Positions 14,266 through 23,142 of a DNA stretch of 64,000 nucleotides are shown piece by piece; the first letter of the stretch is position 1, and the number at the start of each line of letters is the position of its first letter. The notes beneath the pieces were generated by a model. It had not been told where the DNA came from. It searched no databases and saw only the letters and a program-made list of their open reading frames with translations. Source of the DNA: Nitrosopumilales archaeon (GTDB lineage Archaea > Thermoproteota > Nitrososphaeria > Nitrososphaerales > Nitrosopumilaceae). The translations under genes and the position numbers were made by a program. The stretch covers positions 1,707-65,706 of the forward strand of contig JAEHKU010000003.1 in NCBI GenBank assembly GCA_016838825.1, written 5' to 3'.

Positions 14266-16283
14266 ACCTCGTCAGACATCTCATAAGATTTGAGGTGTTC
14301 TTTTTTACGTTTTAGTAATGCAAAGATTCCCATTAGAGCAGCAATCCAAATGGAACTAAATATAATGTTTGAAAAGCTAGCATACATGTAAGGCGTAGCA
14401 TCTTCGATATTTTGGTGTAATACAAAGGCCTGTTCCTGTACAACTCTTAGCCCAGTATTGAATGAAGAACTATCTCGAGGTACAGTTGACATCTTTTCTA
14501 GACTAACTATCATAGTATCTATGTCCATCTGAATGCGTGAAAAGTTTGTTGTCTGAGTAGGAAATATCCATACTGGATTTCCCTCTTCTGGGAGTAGCTC
14601 CTTGATAGTATTCAGATCCACAATTAACGATTTTGGATCTGAACTTGTTTGGATTCTATCTAGAAGTCCTCTAGAACGATCTAAGGGATAAACGTCATTT
14701 TGGTAGCCGGTGTAAGCCATGTACGTTCCAAAAATTATAATCGCAACTATTCCAACTAAAGCAAGTTTGTAGTAATTGTTAGCCATCTTTTCAGCCTTTG
14801 ATATAACATGATTCGGATTAGAATTGTTCTTTTTAAATCTTGTATGTGAAAGGCTTAGTGAAGCTACGTAGAAAAATCCAATTGTTTGGATTCCAATTAT
14901 TGGTGCGAATATGGGATTGAAGGAATAAACCGCAATTAATATTCCTAAGAAGCCGTATACGCCAAAGAACAATTCAAGCAATGTCGTTTGTGAGAATGGT
15001 AAGGCGTAGGCCTTATCTTTCCAATCATCGGTTTTTTTCACGATTCCAAATTTTGGAGTACGTAAGAATTCATTTTTCCTTCCAAGTAATGCATCAAATA
15101 TGGCTATAGTGTTATTTACAGAAATTCCTATAGAAAAGAGCAAGAGATAAGGTAGTGCATATGCTTTTGTTTTCCATCCTTTCTGCCAAACATTCCGTAT
15201 AACTAACAGATATGCTCCTGGACCCATTGCAAGATAGGCTACAATCGTAATGGCTGGAATAAAGCTTACAACATAAAGATTAACATTTGCCATAAGTAGC
15301 ATCGGCAATATTAAAAATTGAACCAACATGAGTGGGTGTACGATATGGCGTGTAAGCTGTACAAAGGCTTGAATCTTCGTGTCAAAGGGAATTCCACGTT
15401 TTGTTATTATTTCACCAAGAAGTTTTATCGCACATTGTATTGATCCCTTTGCCCATCTAAACTGCTGTCGTTTAGAAGAATTCATTTGAACTGGAAGCTC
15501 AGCATTCACAACAATGTCAGGTACGAAAAGACATTTCCAACCCTTCATTTGAGCACGATAGCTCAGATCCAAATCTTCAACTAGTGTAGCACTATGCCAA
15601 CCTCCTGCATCCTCTATGCATTCCCTTCTCCATATTCCAGCAGTACCATTAAAGTTCATAAACAGGTGTGAATTACTCTTTGCTCTTTGCTCTATTAGAA
15701 AATGAAAGTCAAGGCTAAGCGCCTGTGCTTGTGTAAGTCCAGAATAATTTTCATTTACATGCCCCCACCTGCATTGAACTAGCCCAATTTTCTCGTTCGC
15801 AAAGTATGAAATTGCTTTTTTTAGAAACCAAGTTGGTAGTATGAAATCAGCATCAAATATCGCAACGAAATCGCCTTTTGCAAACTTCATCGCATGCCGA
15901 AGGGCTCCTGCTTTGTATCCTTTTCTGCTTCCTCGTCTTATGTGGTGTATATCAAATCCTTCTTTCTTGTATTTTTGAACTAATTCTTCTAACTTGAGAG
16001 ATGTATCATCATCCGAGTCGTCCAATATTTGGATGCACATCCTATTTTTTGGATAGTCCATTTTGCACACAGAATCAACAAGTCTAGTTGCAACATATTT
16101 TTCGTTATAAATTGGAAGTTGAATGGTAATTAGAGGATCATCTAAAACGCCCACTTTATTAGATTTCCGTTGTCGTCTTGAAAGCCAAACAAGATAGTAA
16201 AAGTTGCAAGTGTAAAGAGTGATTAAAACAGCAGAAAATATGAATATGTCAAAAAGAAGTTGATTGAGAGGACTGATAGCCAT
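14262..16283 (-). CDS. processive family-2 glycosyltransferase, membrane-bound
   Basis: Cellulose-synthase-like GT2 enzyme of 673 residues that polymerises or transfers sugars at the membrane. An N-terminal membrane helix (about 9-33) precedes the catalytic domain with the D,D,D,QxxRW set: LDDSDDD at 88-93, DAD at 144-146, the ED of TLVEDLDLS at 236-237 and QQFRW at 273-277. At least five more membrane helices follow (about 305-480), then two near 515-530 and 640-660 flanking an extracytoplasmic stretch. It probably makes a surface or extracellular polysaccharide; no other polysaccharide genes flank it. Substrate unknown. Confidence 0.93.
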   Translation of the reverse strand: MAISPLNQLLFDIFIFSAVLITLYTCNFYYLVWLSRRQRKSNKVGVLDDPLITIQLPIYNEKYVATRLVDSVCKMDYPKNRMCIQILDDSDDDTSLKLEELVQKYKKEGFDIHHIRRGSRKGYKAGALRHAMKFAKGDFVAIFDADFILPTWFLKKAISYFANEKIGLVQCRWGHVNENYSGLTQAQALSLDFHFLIEQRAKSNSHLFMNFNGTAGIWRRECIEDAGGWHSATLVEDLDLSYRAQMKGWKCLFVPDIVVNAELPVQMNSSKRQQFRWAKGSIQCAIKLLGEIITKRGIPFDTKIQAFVQLTRHIVHPLMLVQFLILPMLLMANVNLYVVSFIPAITIVAYLAMGPGAYLLVIRNVWQKGWKTKAYALPYLLLFSIGISVNNTIAIFDALLGRKNEFLRTPKFGIVKKTDDWKDKAYALPFSQTTLLELFFGVYGFLGILIAVYSFNPIFAPIIGIQTIGFFYVASLSLSHTRFKKNNSNPNHVISKAEKMANNYYKLALVGIVAIIIFGTYMAYTGYQNDVYPLDRSRGLLDRIQTSSDPKSLIVDLNTIKELLPEEGNPVWIFPTQTTNFSRIQMDIDTMIVSLEKMSTVPRDSSSFNTGLRVVQEQAFVLHQNIEDATPYMYASFSNIIFSSIWIAALMGIFALLKRKKEHLKSYEMSDEV

Positions 16284-16340
16284 ACTTTATTCCCATAGAC
16301 GAGTCTCTATTAAATTTGTGAGTATATCGATTTGAATTAC

Positions 16341-17297
16341 TTAACTCATTGGAAATATTTTAATTGCAACAGGAGGACAAACTCCTTCGCAGGCAAGACA
16401 AAATATACAATCAGGTTCTCTTATCTGTAAGGGCTTTTTCGTTGAAGCAGGATTTCCAGGAAAATCACGAAATTCAAAAACATCCACAGGACATGAATCA
16501 ATACACGCACCGTCTGCAATACAGATATCAAAATCGACTGATACAAACTCGCCCCAAACACCCATAATTTTATTGTCAGCTCCTGCTCTTCCCCAAGTCT
16601 TCAGTGTGACGTCTGTATCAGCTACCACATGTTCTGCCGTCGCATCCATTTTAGATTTAAACTCAACATCAATTGGTCCTGGTTTAGGTCCACCTCCCTT
16701 CCATTTTTGGCCAAGTTTTTTAACTTGAGATTTTGGTAGTTCAGGTTCTCTAGGTTTCGGTTTTGCATCTGGTACAATTTGTGCAAGAGGAGTAAGATCT
16801 TCTAATTTGTTTAGTGCTTCCACTTCAGACAATTTCTCTTTCTTAATATATTGTTCAAGGAGTTTATCTGCAAGAACAGTATTTCTAAGAATTGTATCAA
16901 TAATCATTTTTGCATTGTAATCTGCTTTCTTTCTATAGTCTTTGACCCACGCTGGATCTCCAAATTTTTCAATTGGAAAAATTTGATAAATTAAATCTAC
17001 AACTTCTCCCGTTACAACTTCTACAGTGATATTAAGTTCGACTGATTGGTAACCTTTTGCATCTCGATCCGACATATTTTCTTCCTTCCAAGTATATGTC
17101 GCATAAACTCTGTCAGCATAGCTATCCATAGTAAACGTTTTTTCTAGTCCCTTTACAATAGACTCAATCTCATATGGGTCGTCTAACTTTACGGGAAGTC
17201 TGTATAAACCAAGTTTGTAACTATGTAACGGATATACTCCTCTTTTTGCCGTAGAAGATTCCATTACCCAAACTCGATCTTTTAAAAGAAGAGACAT
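16341..17297 (-). CDS. seven-iron ferredoxin domain fused to a 220-aa N-terminal domain
   Basis: Electron-transfer protein of 318 residues. The C-terminus (about 225-318) matches the Sulfolobus zinc-type ferredoxin: CIADGACIDSCP at 259-270, where Asp262 replaces a cluster Cys as in [3Fe-4S] sites, and CIFCLACEGVCPP at 297-309 for a [4Fe-4S] cluster. Residues 1-220 are a domain I do not recognise, beta-rich then helical and Pro/Lys-rich (PKPREPELPKSQVKK). It is the last gene of a minus-strand trio with the rhodanese and a 101-residue protein (gaps 39 and 3 bases), pointing to sulfur or redox chemistry. Confidence 0.88.
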   Translation of the reverse strand: MSLLLKDRVWVMESSTAKRGVYPLHSYKLGLYRLPVKLDDPYEIESIVKGLEKTFTMDSYADRVYATYTWKEENMSDRDAKGYQSVELNITVEVVTGEVVDLIYQIFPIEKFGDPAWVKDYRKKADYNAKMIIDTILRNTVLADKLLEQYIKKEKLSEVEALNKLEDLTPLAQIVPDAKPKPREPELPKSQVKKLGQKWKGGGPKPGPIDVEFKSKMDATAEHVVADTDVTLKTWGRAGADNKIMGVWGEFVSVDFDICIADGACIDSCPVDVFEFRDFPGNPASTKKPLQIREPDCIFCLACEGVCPPVAIKIFPMS

Positions 17298-17336
17298 TTC
17301 GTGTAAAAACCGCTTATATTATTTTTAAACCCTTCT

Positions 17337-17642
17337 TTAATCGTCTGGACAAGTCAAATCGCGTATTTCTTTATACTTTTTTTCCATATCCTCGGCAAAA
17401 ACTAAGACTTTGTTCAATTCATACTCATTTTTGGGAAAAAACCAACGTATGCCAACCCTATGGCCAATTCCGTCCATATCGTAAATCATGCCTTTTTCAG
17501 CTTCAACATTGTATTTTTCATCAATTGAGCGTTCCTTTACAGTGAGGCCACGCTTTGTCTTATCCTCCATAATAAGTTCAGTAGGGGCATCTTTTATGAA
17601 GAAAAAATTGCCTTTCTTTAAGATGGGATAATTCTGGCTCAA
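17337..17642 (-). CDS. hypothetical protein, 101 aa, in the rhodanese/ferredoxin operon
   Basis: Unrecognised protein with basic and acidic residues, central sequence AEKGMIYDMDGIGHRVGIRWFFPK, and a C-terminal helix ending in DLTCPDD with a single Cys. It starts 3 bases after the rhodanese stop and precedes the ferredoxin by 39 bases, so it is very likely co-transcribed. The tight packing suggests a shared pathway or complex, but no catalytic motif is visible. Confidence 0.75.
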   Translation of the reverse strand: MSQNYPILKKGNFFFIKDAPTELIMEDKTKRGLTVKERSIDEKYNVEAEKGMIYDMDGIGHRVGIRWFFPKNEYELNKVLVFAEDMEKKYKEIRDLTCPDD

Positions 17643-17645
17643 TTC

Positions 17646-18509
17646 TTATTTTGCAATTGGATTGCCAATCATATTACCCCATTCTGTCCAAGAACCATCA
17701 TAGTTTCTAACTTTGGGATAACCTAACAAATACTTGAGAACAAACCAGGTGTGTGAAGAACGTTCTCCAATTCTACAGTAGCATATCACGTCCTTGTCTG
17801 GAGTAACTCCTTTTGGCTGGTAAATTTTTTGAAGTTCATCTAATGCCTTGAATGTTCCATCTGCATCATTTACTGCTGTTGCCCAAGGAATATTAAAAGC
17901 CCCAGGAATATGACCGCCTCTTTGAGCATGCTCCATTGGATATTCTGGTGGAGCAGTAATTTCTCCTGTGAATTCTTTCGGAGATCTAACATCTACCATT
18001 ACCGTGTCTTTTTTATCAAGTGCTCTTCTAGCATCAGCAAAATAAGCACGTAGACCTTCATCAGGTGGTTGTGAAACATAATTTGTTTTTGTAACTTGTG
18101 GTTCTTCTTTAGTGTATTCCCTTTTTTCTAATTCCCATTTCTTTCGTCCACCATTCATAATTTTAATATTATTGTGTCCATAATATTTGAAAACCCAAAA
18201 TACAAACGCAGCGAACCAATTGTTAAAGTCGCCGTACAAAATAACTTCCGAGTCAGGTTTTATTCCATTCCTATTCATTAGTTCTTCAAATTGTTTTTTG
18301 TCTATAATGTCCCTTGTTACCGGATCATTTATGTCACGTTTCCACCAAATTAGAGTAGCACCTTTCAGATGACCTTGTCTGTATGCATTCTCAGGATCAT
18401 AGTCAACCTCAACAAGCCTAATAGAATCACTTGGAGGATTCTTTGCTGCCCATTCAGTGTCTACCAGCACTTCAGGATGTGCATAACTCATACCTACAAT
18501 TTCGTACAT
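17646..18509 (-). CDS. thiosulfate sulfurtransferase (two-domain rhodanese)
   Basis: Moves sulfane sulfur from a donor such as thiosulfate to an acceptor thiol or cyanide. The 287 residues form two rhodanese domains. The N-terminal one (about 10-130) is inactive-looking: its loop reads LYGDFNNWFA with no Cys. The C-terminal one (about 150-285) has the catalytic loop YCRIGERSSH with Cys245, plus VMVDVRSPKEF and GHIPGAFNIPWA. It leads an operon with a 101-residue unknown and a ferredoxin. A link to Fe-S or cofactor sulfur supply is inference from that context. Confidence 0.94.
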   Translation of the reverse strand: MYEIVGMSYAHPEVLVDTEWAAKNPPSDSIRLVEVDYDPENAYRQGHLKGATLIWWKRDINDPVTRDIIDKKQFEELMNRNGIKPDSEVILYGDFNNWFAAFVFWVFKYYGHNNIKIMNGGRKKWELEKREYTKEEPQVTKTNYVSQPPDEGLRAYFADARRALDKKDTVMVDVRSPKEFTGEITAPPEYPMEHAQRGGHIPGAFNIPWATAVNDADGTFKALDELQKIYQPKGVTPDKDVICYCRIGERSSHTWFVLKYLLGYPKVRNYDGSWTEWGNMIGNPIAK

Positions 18510-18591
18510 TGCATAAATAAAACGTATCTGTTTTCCCGTTCTAAAATAAGAAAACTATGATTTTTAAGTTAATTCGTAGTCTGATTTCTGT

Positions 18592-19407
18592 TTGAATCTT
18601 AAAAAAGTTGCGATAGTAAGTAAATTTGGTTCAAAGGAATCAGAGTATGCTGCCCAAAAAGTTGCAAGAAAAATTCTAGCAAAACAGTCTGAGGTATTTA
18701 CAGTTTCCCCCATAATGGTTGAAGGGGCTAAGAAAATTGAATCTCTCGAAGAAATTCAAAATGAAAAAATGGATCTGGTTATAACTATGGGGGGTGACGG
18801 TACTACACTCCGTACTTTCAGAAATTTAAAAAATGAAGTTCCAATTTTAACAATCAATGTAGGTGGAAATAGAGGAGTGCTTTCAGAAATTACTTTAGAC
18901 GAAGTGGATACAGCTCTAGAACAAATTATTTTAGATAAAATATTTTTTGACAAACGGACAAGAGTCATTGCCTCATGCAACGGAGTTGAATTTCCACCTG
19001 CTCTTAATGAAATTTTCATAAATAGACAAAATCTTACAAGAACTGCTCTTTATGAGATTAAATTTCAAAATGACATGGTTAAGCAAAGAATGGATGGTGT
19101 AATAGTCTCTACTCCAAGTGGTTCAACAGGACATTCTTACTCATTAGGTGGTCCCATCTTACATGAAAGCCTCGATGTTTTAATAATAACTCCTGTAGCA
19201 TCAGTGAATAGACTTCCTTCAATTGTTGTTCCTGACGAAAAAATAGAAGTGACTTCTTCTCATGATTCTAATATAATTATGGATGGACAAGTCATAAAAT
19301 CAGCAAATAATGCAGAACCTATCATTATCAGAAAATACAAAAAACAAGCAGTTTTTGTGAGACTCAAAAAGAAGGGATTGAGACAGATGAACAAGCTTGG
19401 CTTCTAG
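18592..19407 (+). CDS. nadK: NAD kinase (ATP- or polyphosphate-dependent)
   Basis: Phosphorylates NAD to NADP, the only route to NADP. The 271-residue protein has the GGDG motif at 67-70 (TMGGDGTTLRTFR), the NE/N motif in ALNEIFINRQN, and the Gly-rich loop TPSGSTGHSYSLGGPI that binds substrate. The start is TTG at 18592 (MNLKKVAIVSK); no suitable ATG is upstream. The end overlaps Nob1 by 11 bases, so the two are co-transcribed and probably translationally coupled. Confidence 0.95.
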   Translation: MNLKKVAIVSKFGSKESEYAAQKVARKILAKQSEVFTVSPIMVEGAKKIESLEEIQNEKMDLVITMGGDGTTLRTFRNLKNEVPILTINVGGNRGVLSEITLDEVDTALEQIILDKIFFDKRTRVIASCNGVEFPPALNEIFINRQNLTRTALYEIKFQNDMVKQRMDGVIVSTPSGSTGHSYSLGGPILHESLDVLIITPVASVNRLPSIVVPDEKIEVTSSHDSNIIMDGQVIKSANNAEPIIIRKYKKQAVFVRLKKKGLRQMNKLGF

Positions 19408-19903
19408 AGTATTAGATGCTAGTGCGTTTTATGCTGGTATTCCATTTGGCTCTCCAGAAAAAAATTATACTACATCACTTATTTTCCAAGAAATAAAACA
19501 TATCAAGAAAAATTATGAGGCTGTTTCAGTATTACTAAACACTCGTAGACTTGTTATAACTGATCCAGAACCTGAGTATGTAAATATAGTTTCATCAAAA
19601 GCAGAAGAAACAGGGGATTTTCAAGAAATTTCTAAAGAAGACATTTCAGCCATAGCATTATCCTTACAACTAAAAGCTGACTTAATAACGGATGACTTTG
19701 CTGTTTCAAATGTTTCTAAACATCTAGGAATCGTGGTTATGCCTGTAATGACTAAAGGAATTAGCCGAATCATCAACTGGGATTATTTCTGTCCTGGATG
19801 TAAGAAGACTTATTCGAAAATATCCGAGTGTCCTTTATGTGGTAACAAGCTTAAACGAAAATTACGTGACTGGGAGTCGTCTTCCAACCCAGTCATAAAA
19901 TGA
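19397..19903 (+). CDS. nob1: rRNA maturation endonuclease Nob1 (PIN plus zinc ribbon)
   Basis: Cuts the 3' end of pre-16S rRNA during small-subunit maturation. A PIN domain (about 1-125) shows the acidic residues D7 (VLDASAF), E32, D82 (KEDISAIAL) and D99/D100 (LITDDFAVSN). It is followed by a zinc ribbon with C132/C135 and C145/C148 (FCPGCKK, ECPLCGN). That domain pair defines Nob1 rather than a VapC toxin. The TTG start at 19397 lies inside the end of nadK. At 168 residues it is a normal archaeal length. Confidence 0.93.
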   Translation: MASRVLDASAFYAGIPFGSPEKNYTTSLIFQEIKHIKKNYEAVSVLLNTRRLVITDPEPEYVNIVSSKAEETGDFQEISKEDISAIALSLQLKADLITDDFAVSNVSKHLGIVVMPVMTKGISRIINWDYFCPGCKKTYSKISECPLCGNKLKRKLRDWESSSNPVIK

Positions 19904-20016
19904 GACATCATAAAGTTTTACATTATCATATCCTGCTATCTTTAATTGCAAGAATAGATTTGCGCCTCTGTTCATACTATCATGATAATCACTAGTTCAA
20001 AAGATGTTTGAACCTC

Positions 20017-20703
20017 TCAAATGTCATGGAGTGTTTTTTGATTTTGTTTTTTCAAATGTTTGCTTTTGGAATCTAATAACTTTCGTATTTTCAATGCACG
20101 AGATTTTCCTAACCCAGTAATCTTTGCAAGTTCTGTGTAAGATGCGTTTAAGGTTTTAGTTGGTGAACCAAATCTTTGTAGCATTCGGATGGCTAGTTTT
20201 TCCCCTACTCCAGGAAGACTAGAGAGAACTATTAGTTGTTGCCGCTGAAGATCTACTGATTTTCGTATTTTTTTTAGAAATGGTCCTTTTACCACATTTT
20301 GCCGTGACGACATAGATATCAGGAGTTTTGCTGTGTCAGATGCAGTAGGAGTAGGAATAATAGGAATTTTAAAGTCTGTTACGATAGTTGATAAAGCACC
20401 GTAAAACACTAGTGGATTTTCCGCAAATTCATCTATTTCATCGAGATTTCCCTCCATCAAGATAACGGGATGTTCAAAGTGAGCTTTTAACCGATTACAT
20501 TGATCAAAAAGCCTACCATCGAAAATAGATGAAATTAGATCTCTTATGGTTTTTCTTTCAATAACAGTTTCAGGGGCAACTATATAATCACCTATAGGGA
20601 GGTTTTTCAGCTCTACCTTTACACCCACTTTTCTTAACAGATCGGGAATACCACTCTTCATTTCCCTTTTATCTATGATAATACGAAGGTTAGTAATTTT
20701 CAA
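20017..20703 (-). CDS. xpf: XPF-family structure-specific nuclease (short form)
   Basis: Cleaves branched or 3'-flap DNA in repair and fork processing. The ERCC4 nuclease domain (about 5-135) carries IDKRE, GDY at 38-40 and the catalytic ERK at 49-51 (VIERKTIRDLISS). Tandem helix-hairpin-helix motifs (about 165-212, LSSLPGVGEKLAIRML and AKITGLGKSRALKI) bind DNA. There is no N-terminal helicase, as in crenarchaeal XPF, which acts as a dimer with PCNA. The C-terminus is Lys-rich; a PCNA-binding motif is not obvious. It ends the prefoldin/exosome gene string. Confidence 0.93.
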   Translation of the reverse strand: MKITNLRIIIDKREMKSGIPDLLRKVGVKVELKNLPIGDYIVAPETVIERKTIRDLISSIFDGRLFDQCNRLKAHFEHPVILMEGNLDEIDEFAENPLVFYGALSTIVTDFKIPIIPTPTASDTAKLLISMSSRQNVVKGPFLKKIRKSVDLQRQQLIVLSSLPGVGEKLAIRMLQRFGSPTKTLNASYTELAKITGLGKSRALKIRKLLDSKSKHLKKQNQKTLHDI

Positions 20704-20733
20704 TACAAAAGAATTCCATAGTTTGTTAATATT

Positions 20734-21129
20734 TTATTGGGGCAGTTTAGTATCCGTAGTTTTTTGGCCAGTAGCGGCTCCACGAACCATTTCATTAATC
20801 TTAGTTTCTAATTCCTTTAGGTTCTCTTTTACCCGAACTTCTTGTTTAGACAAGACACTTGAACGAGTTTTGGATAGCTCCTTTTTCTCTTCTAATTCCG
20901 CAATAAGGTTTTCTTTTGTTGATTTTATTAGAATTGAACCAGCATGCTTAAAGACGGCATCATCATCAGATGCTTTTTTTAGTTCTTCTAGAGCTTTTTC
21001 AGTTTCTAGTTGTTCCATTTCTAGATGTTGCTTTTGAGCTAGTAGTGATTGGAGACTTTGTTGAGCTTGTTGTAGTCTTCCTAATTGTTCTTGCAACCAA
21101 GGAGGAATTTGCTGTTCGCCTGTAGACAT
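20734..21129 (-). CDS. pfdB: prefoldin beta subunit
   Basis: Subunit of the hexameric prefoldin chaperone that hands unfolded proteins to the thermosome. The 131 residues give two long coiled-coil helices (about 10-58 and 80-122) around a short beta hairpin (AVFKHAGSILIKSTKE), the beta-class prefoldin pattern. The N-terminus PPWLQEQLGRLQQ is typical. The alpha subunit is at 49595-50017. It lies downstream of Pcc1 and upstream of XPF. Confidence 0.93.
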   Translation of the reverse strand: MSTGEQQIPPWLQEQLGRLQQAQQSLQSLLAQKQHLEMEQLETEKALEELKKASDDDAVFKHAGSILIKSTKENLIAELEEKKELSKTRSSVLSKQEVRVKENLKELETKINEMVRGAATGQKTTDTKLPQ

Positions 21130-21154
21130 GTAACGCTACTCCAAGTCGTTTTGT

Positions 21155-21400
21155 TTATATTTTTACCGATTCAATAGAATCATTGCTAGCTTGTACAAGC
21201 CGCAAAATTGAATTTAGATTTGCACGTAAATGCGTTACTTCATTAGCTTCAATCGAAATTATTATTTTTTTGTCATAAGAAATTTTTGTATTTGTTGGAT
21301 TATCAGGATAATACATGTTATCTACTTTCAATGACTGGAATATTGATTTTGTTTTTTTATCTGCTGAGATTTCTATTTTTGAACTAAACGGCAACATCAT
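21155..21400 (-). CDS. pcc1: KEOPS complex subunit Pcc1-like
   Basis: Small subunit (81 residues) of the KEOPS complex that makes t6A37 on tRNA. The C-terminal helix with conserved pattern ANEVTHLRANLNSILRLVQ is the Pcc1 signature: THLRAxLNSxLR. Its start overlaps the end of L37Ae by 17 bases. In archaea a Pcc1 gene typically sits in the exosome/prefoldin gene string, as here. The family is short, so confidence is moderate to good. Confidence 0.82.
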   Translation of the reverse strand: MMLPFSSKIEISADKKTKSIFQSLKVDNMYYPDNPTNTKISYDKKIIISIEANEVTHLRANLNSILRLVQASNDSIESVKI

Positions 21401-21599
21401 ATGCCAATCCTGCTATTTTAAATTCACACTTTTTGCAAAACCATATACCTACTGTCTGTCTTGCAAATTTTATGGAGCCACATTCGGGACACTTCCTTCT
21501 TTTTTTTAAGAGATGATGAATCTTTGTGAATTTTTTTCGTGGTTTAAGACCGTATCTAGCGCCAAGTCCCTTCAATGACGATTTTTTTCGTCTGGCCAT
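21384..21599 (-). CDS. rpl37ae: 50S ribosomal protein L37Ae (eL43)
   Basis: Zinc-ribbon ribosomal protein of 71 residues. A basic N-terminus (ARRKKSSLKGLGARYGLKPRK) is followed by the C4 zinc ribbon CPECGSIKFARQTVGIWFC with KKC. It lies between Rrp42 (3 bases away) and Pcc1 (overlap of 17 bases) in the archaeal exosome superoperon. Confidence 0.95.
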   Translation of the reverse strand: MARRKKSSLKGLGARYGLKPRKKFTKIHHLLKKRRKCPECGSIKFARQTVGIWFCKKCEFKIAGLAYDVAV

Positions 21600-21602
21600 A
21601 TC

Positions 21603-22409
21603 TTAAGCCACAGCTTCTAGCTGTTTCCTTATTTTTGAACCTGTAGAAATAGCAAGCTCTGAGCACTTGATGAGTTGCTCAAATGTAAAACCATCAGAAC
21701 CGCCTTTTTGTAGAGCACAAATATTCTCATCAGAGTTAGTTGTAATCGTAATTCTAGCATTCATACACGCCCATTCGTCTGAATTAGGATCAACAATTAT
21801 GTGTTCACCTATTCTAGCCATTGTTACAGAAACGGGAATAGTGTTTACCGGGGGTTTTGATTTTTCACCTTCAATTTGTACCGGCTGATCGTCTTGGAGT
21901 TCATACTTTGGAATCATACACGTCAGTAACGCTGCAACAGAAGCATAGGAGCATGCATCAAAAAGATTTCCATCTACATTTATGACACTATTATCAACAA
22001 ACAATCCTACAACTGATTTGTTCTCTTTAATCACAAGCTTTGTTAAATCAATCATTCCAGTCTCTCTGATCCCTCTGTCTACCACTCTTGCCAATTCTAT
22101 AACATTTTCATTTGGTGGTCCAAGTTCAGCAGTGGGATCAGCTATTGGTAAAATTTCTGCTGTGCAAATAAAAATTCCTTTGTCTCCTACATCAGGAAAA
22201 GGTTTGTCAGGGTGTATCTTTACTCCTGTTACAACCTCAGTATCACCTAACTTAACTCTAGCAGAACCTTCTGCATTTGATATTATGCCGGTTTCAATAG
22301 ATATTGATCTAGGTTCATCTAATGCGCGACCGTCAATTCTTTTCCCTTCTTGTAAAAGATCCAATATCTGTTCTCTTTTCAGCTGTTCTATGATAGTTTT
22401 ATTTGCCAA
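21603..22409 (-). CDS. rrp42: exosome subunit Rrp42 (non-catalytic RNase PH-like)
   Basis: Pairs with Rrp41 to form the hexameric ring of the archaeal exosome, which degrades or tails RNA from the 3' end. The 268 residues hold one RNase PH fold: RIDGRALDEPRSISIETG at the start, GSARVKLGDTEVVTGVK, a central VVDRGIRETGMIDLTKL and C-terminal VSVTMARIGEHIIVDPN. Rrp42 lacks the catalytic Asp but helps bind RNA. It is 5 bases downstream of Rrp41. Confidence 0.95.
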   Translation of the reverse strand: MANKTIIEQLKREQILDLLQEGKRIDGRALDEPRSISIETGIISNAEGSARVKLGDTEVVTGVKIHPDKPFPDVGDKGIFICTAEILPIADPTAELGPPNENVIELARVVDRGIRETGMIDLTKLVIKENKSVVGLFVDNSVINVDGNLFDACSYASVAALLTCMIPKYELQDDQPVQIEGEKSKPPVNTIPVSVTMARIGEHIIVDPNSDEWACMNARITITTNSDENICALQKGGSDGFTFEQLIKCSELAISTGSKIRKQLEAVA

Positions 22410-22414
22410 AAAAT

Positions 22415-23140
22415 TTAACCGCCGTTTTCATATTTTGCCTTAAGTGCACTTCTTTGAATTTCATAAACTTGTTTACACCCTATAATAGCTGTTTCAAGAC
22501 ATTTTTTGTACTCATCAGGAGTTAACATTCCATCAAGTTGAACTAGAGTGATTTTTTCAAGATGCGGCATTAACGCTACTGGCATATCTGCTTGTCCAGC
22601 TTGATCTTCCTCATTGTTCACATCTAAGACTATTGTATTTTCAACCTTCCCTGCAGCGCAAGCCGACACCATGTCTCGCATGGGTATACCTGCATCAGCT
22701 AGTGCAACTGATGCAGCATCTATTGCAGCACATCTTGAACCGCCATCGGCTTGAAGTACTTCAAGATACAAATCTATTGCCGTTCTAGGAAAATCGTCTA
22801 GTATTACAGCAGGTTGTAAAGATTCCTTGATCACTTTTGAAATTTCAATTTCTCTCCTAGACGGAGCAGGATTTTTTCTTTCTGGAACAGAAAATGGTTG
22901 CATGTGATATCTACATCGAAGGACTCCAGTATCGCTATCAGCAAGATGTTTTGGGTGAATGTCTCTTGGGCCATAAACGCCAGCAATAATTTTATTTCCT
23001 CCAAATTCAATGTAGGCTGAACCATCTGCGTTTTTTAAAATTCCAGCTTTTATAGTGATATTACGTGTCTGGTCAATTTTACGACCATCACATCTTATTC
23101 CTTTCTCATCAAGTAATGTAATGTCAGTTTTTCTTCCCAA
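22415..23140 (-). CDS. rrp41: exosome subunit Rrp41 (catalytic)
   Basis: Catalytic RNase PH-like subunit that phosphorolyses RNA. The 241 residues include RCDGRKIDQTRNITIKAG, the phosphate-site region ADGGSRCAAIDAAS, and AGQADMPVAL with Asp185, equivalent to the catalytic Asp182 of Sulfolobus Rrp41. It is 2 bases downstream of Rrp4 and 5 bases upstream of Rrp42. This order, Rrp4-Rrp41-Rrp42, is the classical archaeal arrangement. Confidence 0.96.
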   Translation of the reverse strand: MGRKTDITLLDEKGIRCDGRKIDQTRNITIKAGILKNADGSAYIEFGGNKIIAGVYGPRDIHPKHLADSDTGVLRCRYHMQPFSVPERKNPAPSRREIEISKVIKESLQPAVILDDFPRTAIDLYLEVLQADGGSRCAAIDAASVALADAGIPMRDMVSACAAGKVENTIVLDVNNEEDQAGQADMPVALMPHLEKITLVQLDGMLTPDEYKKCLETAIIGCKQVYEIQRSALKAKYENGG

Positions 23141-23142
23141 TG

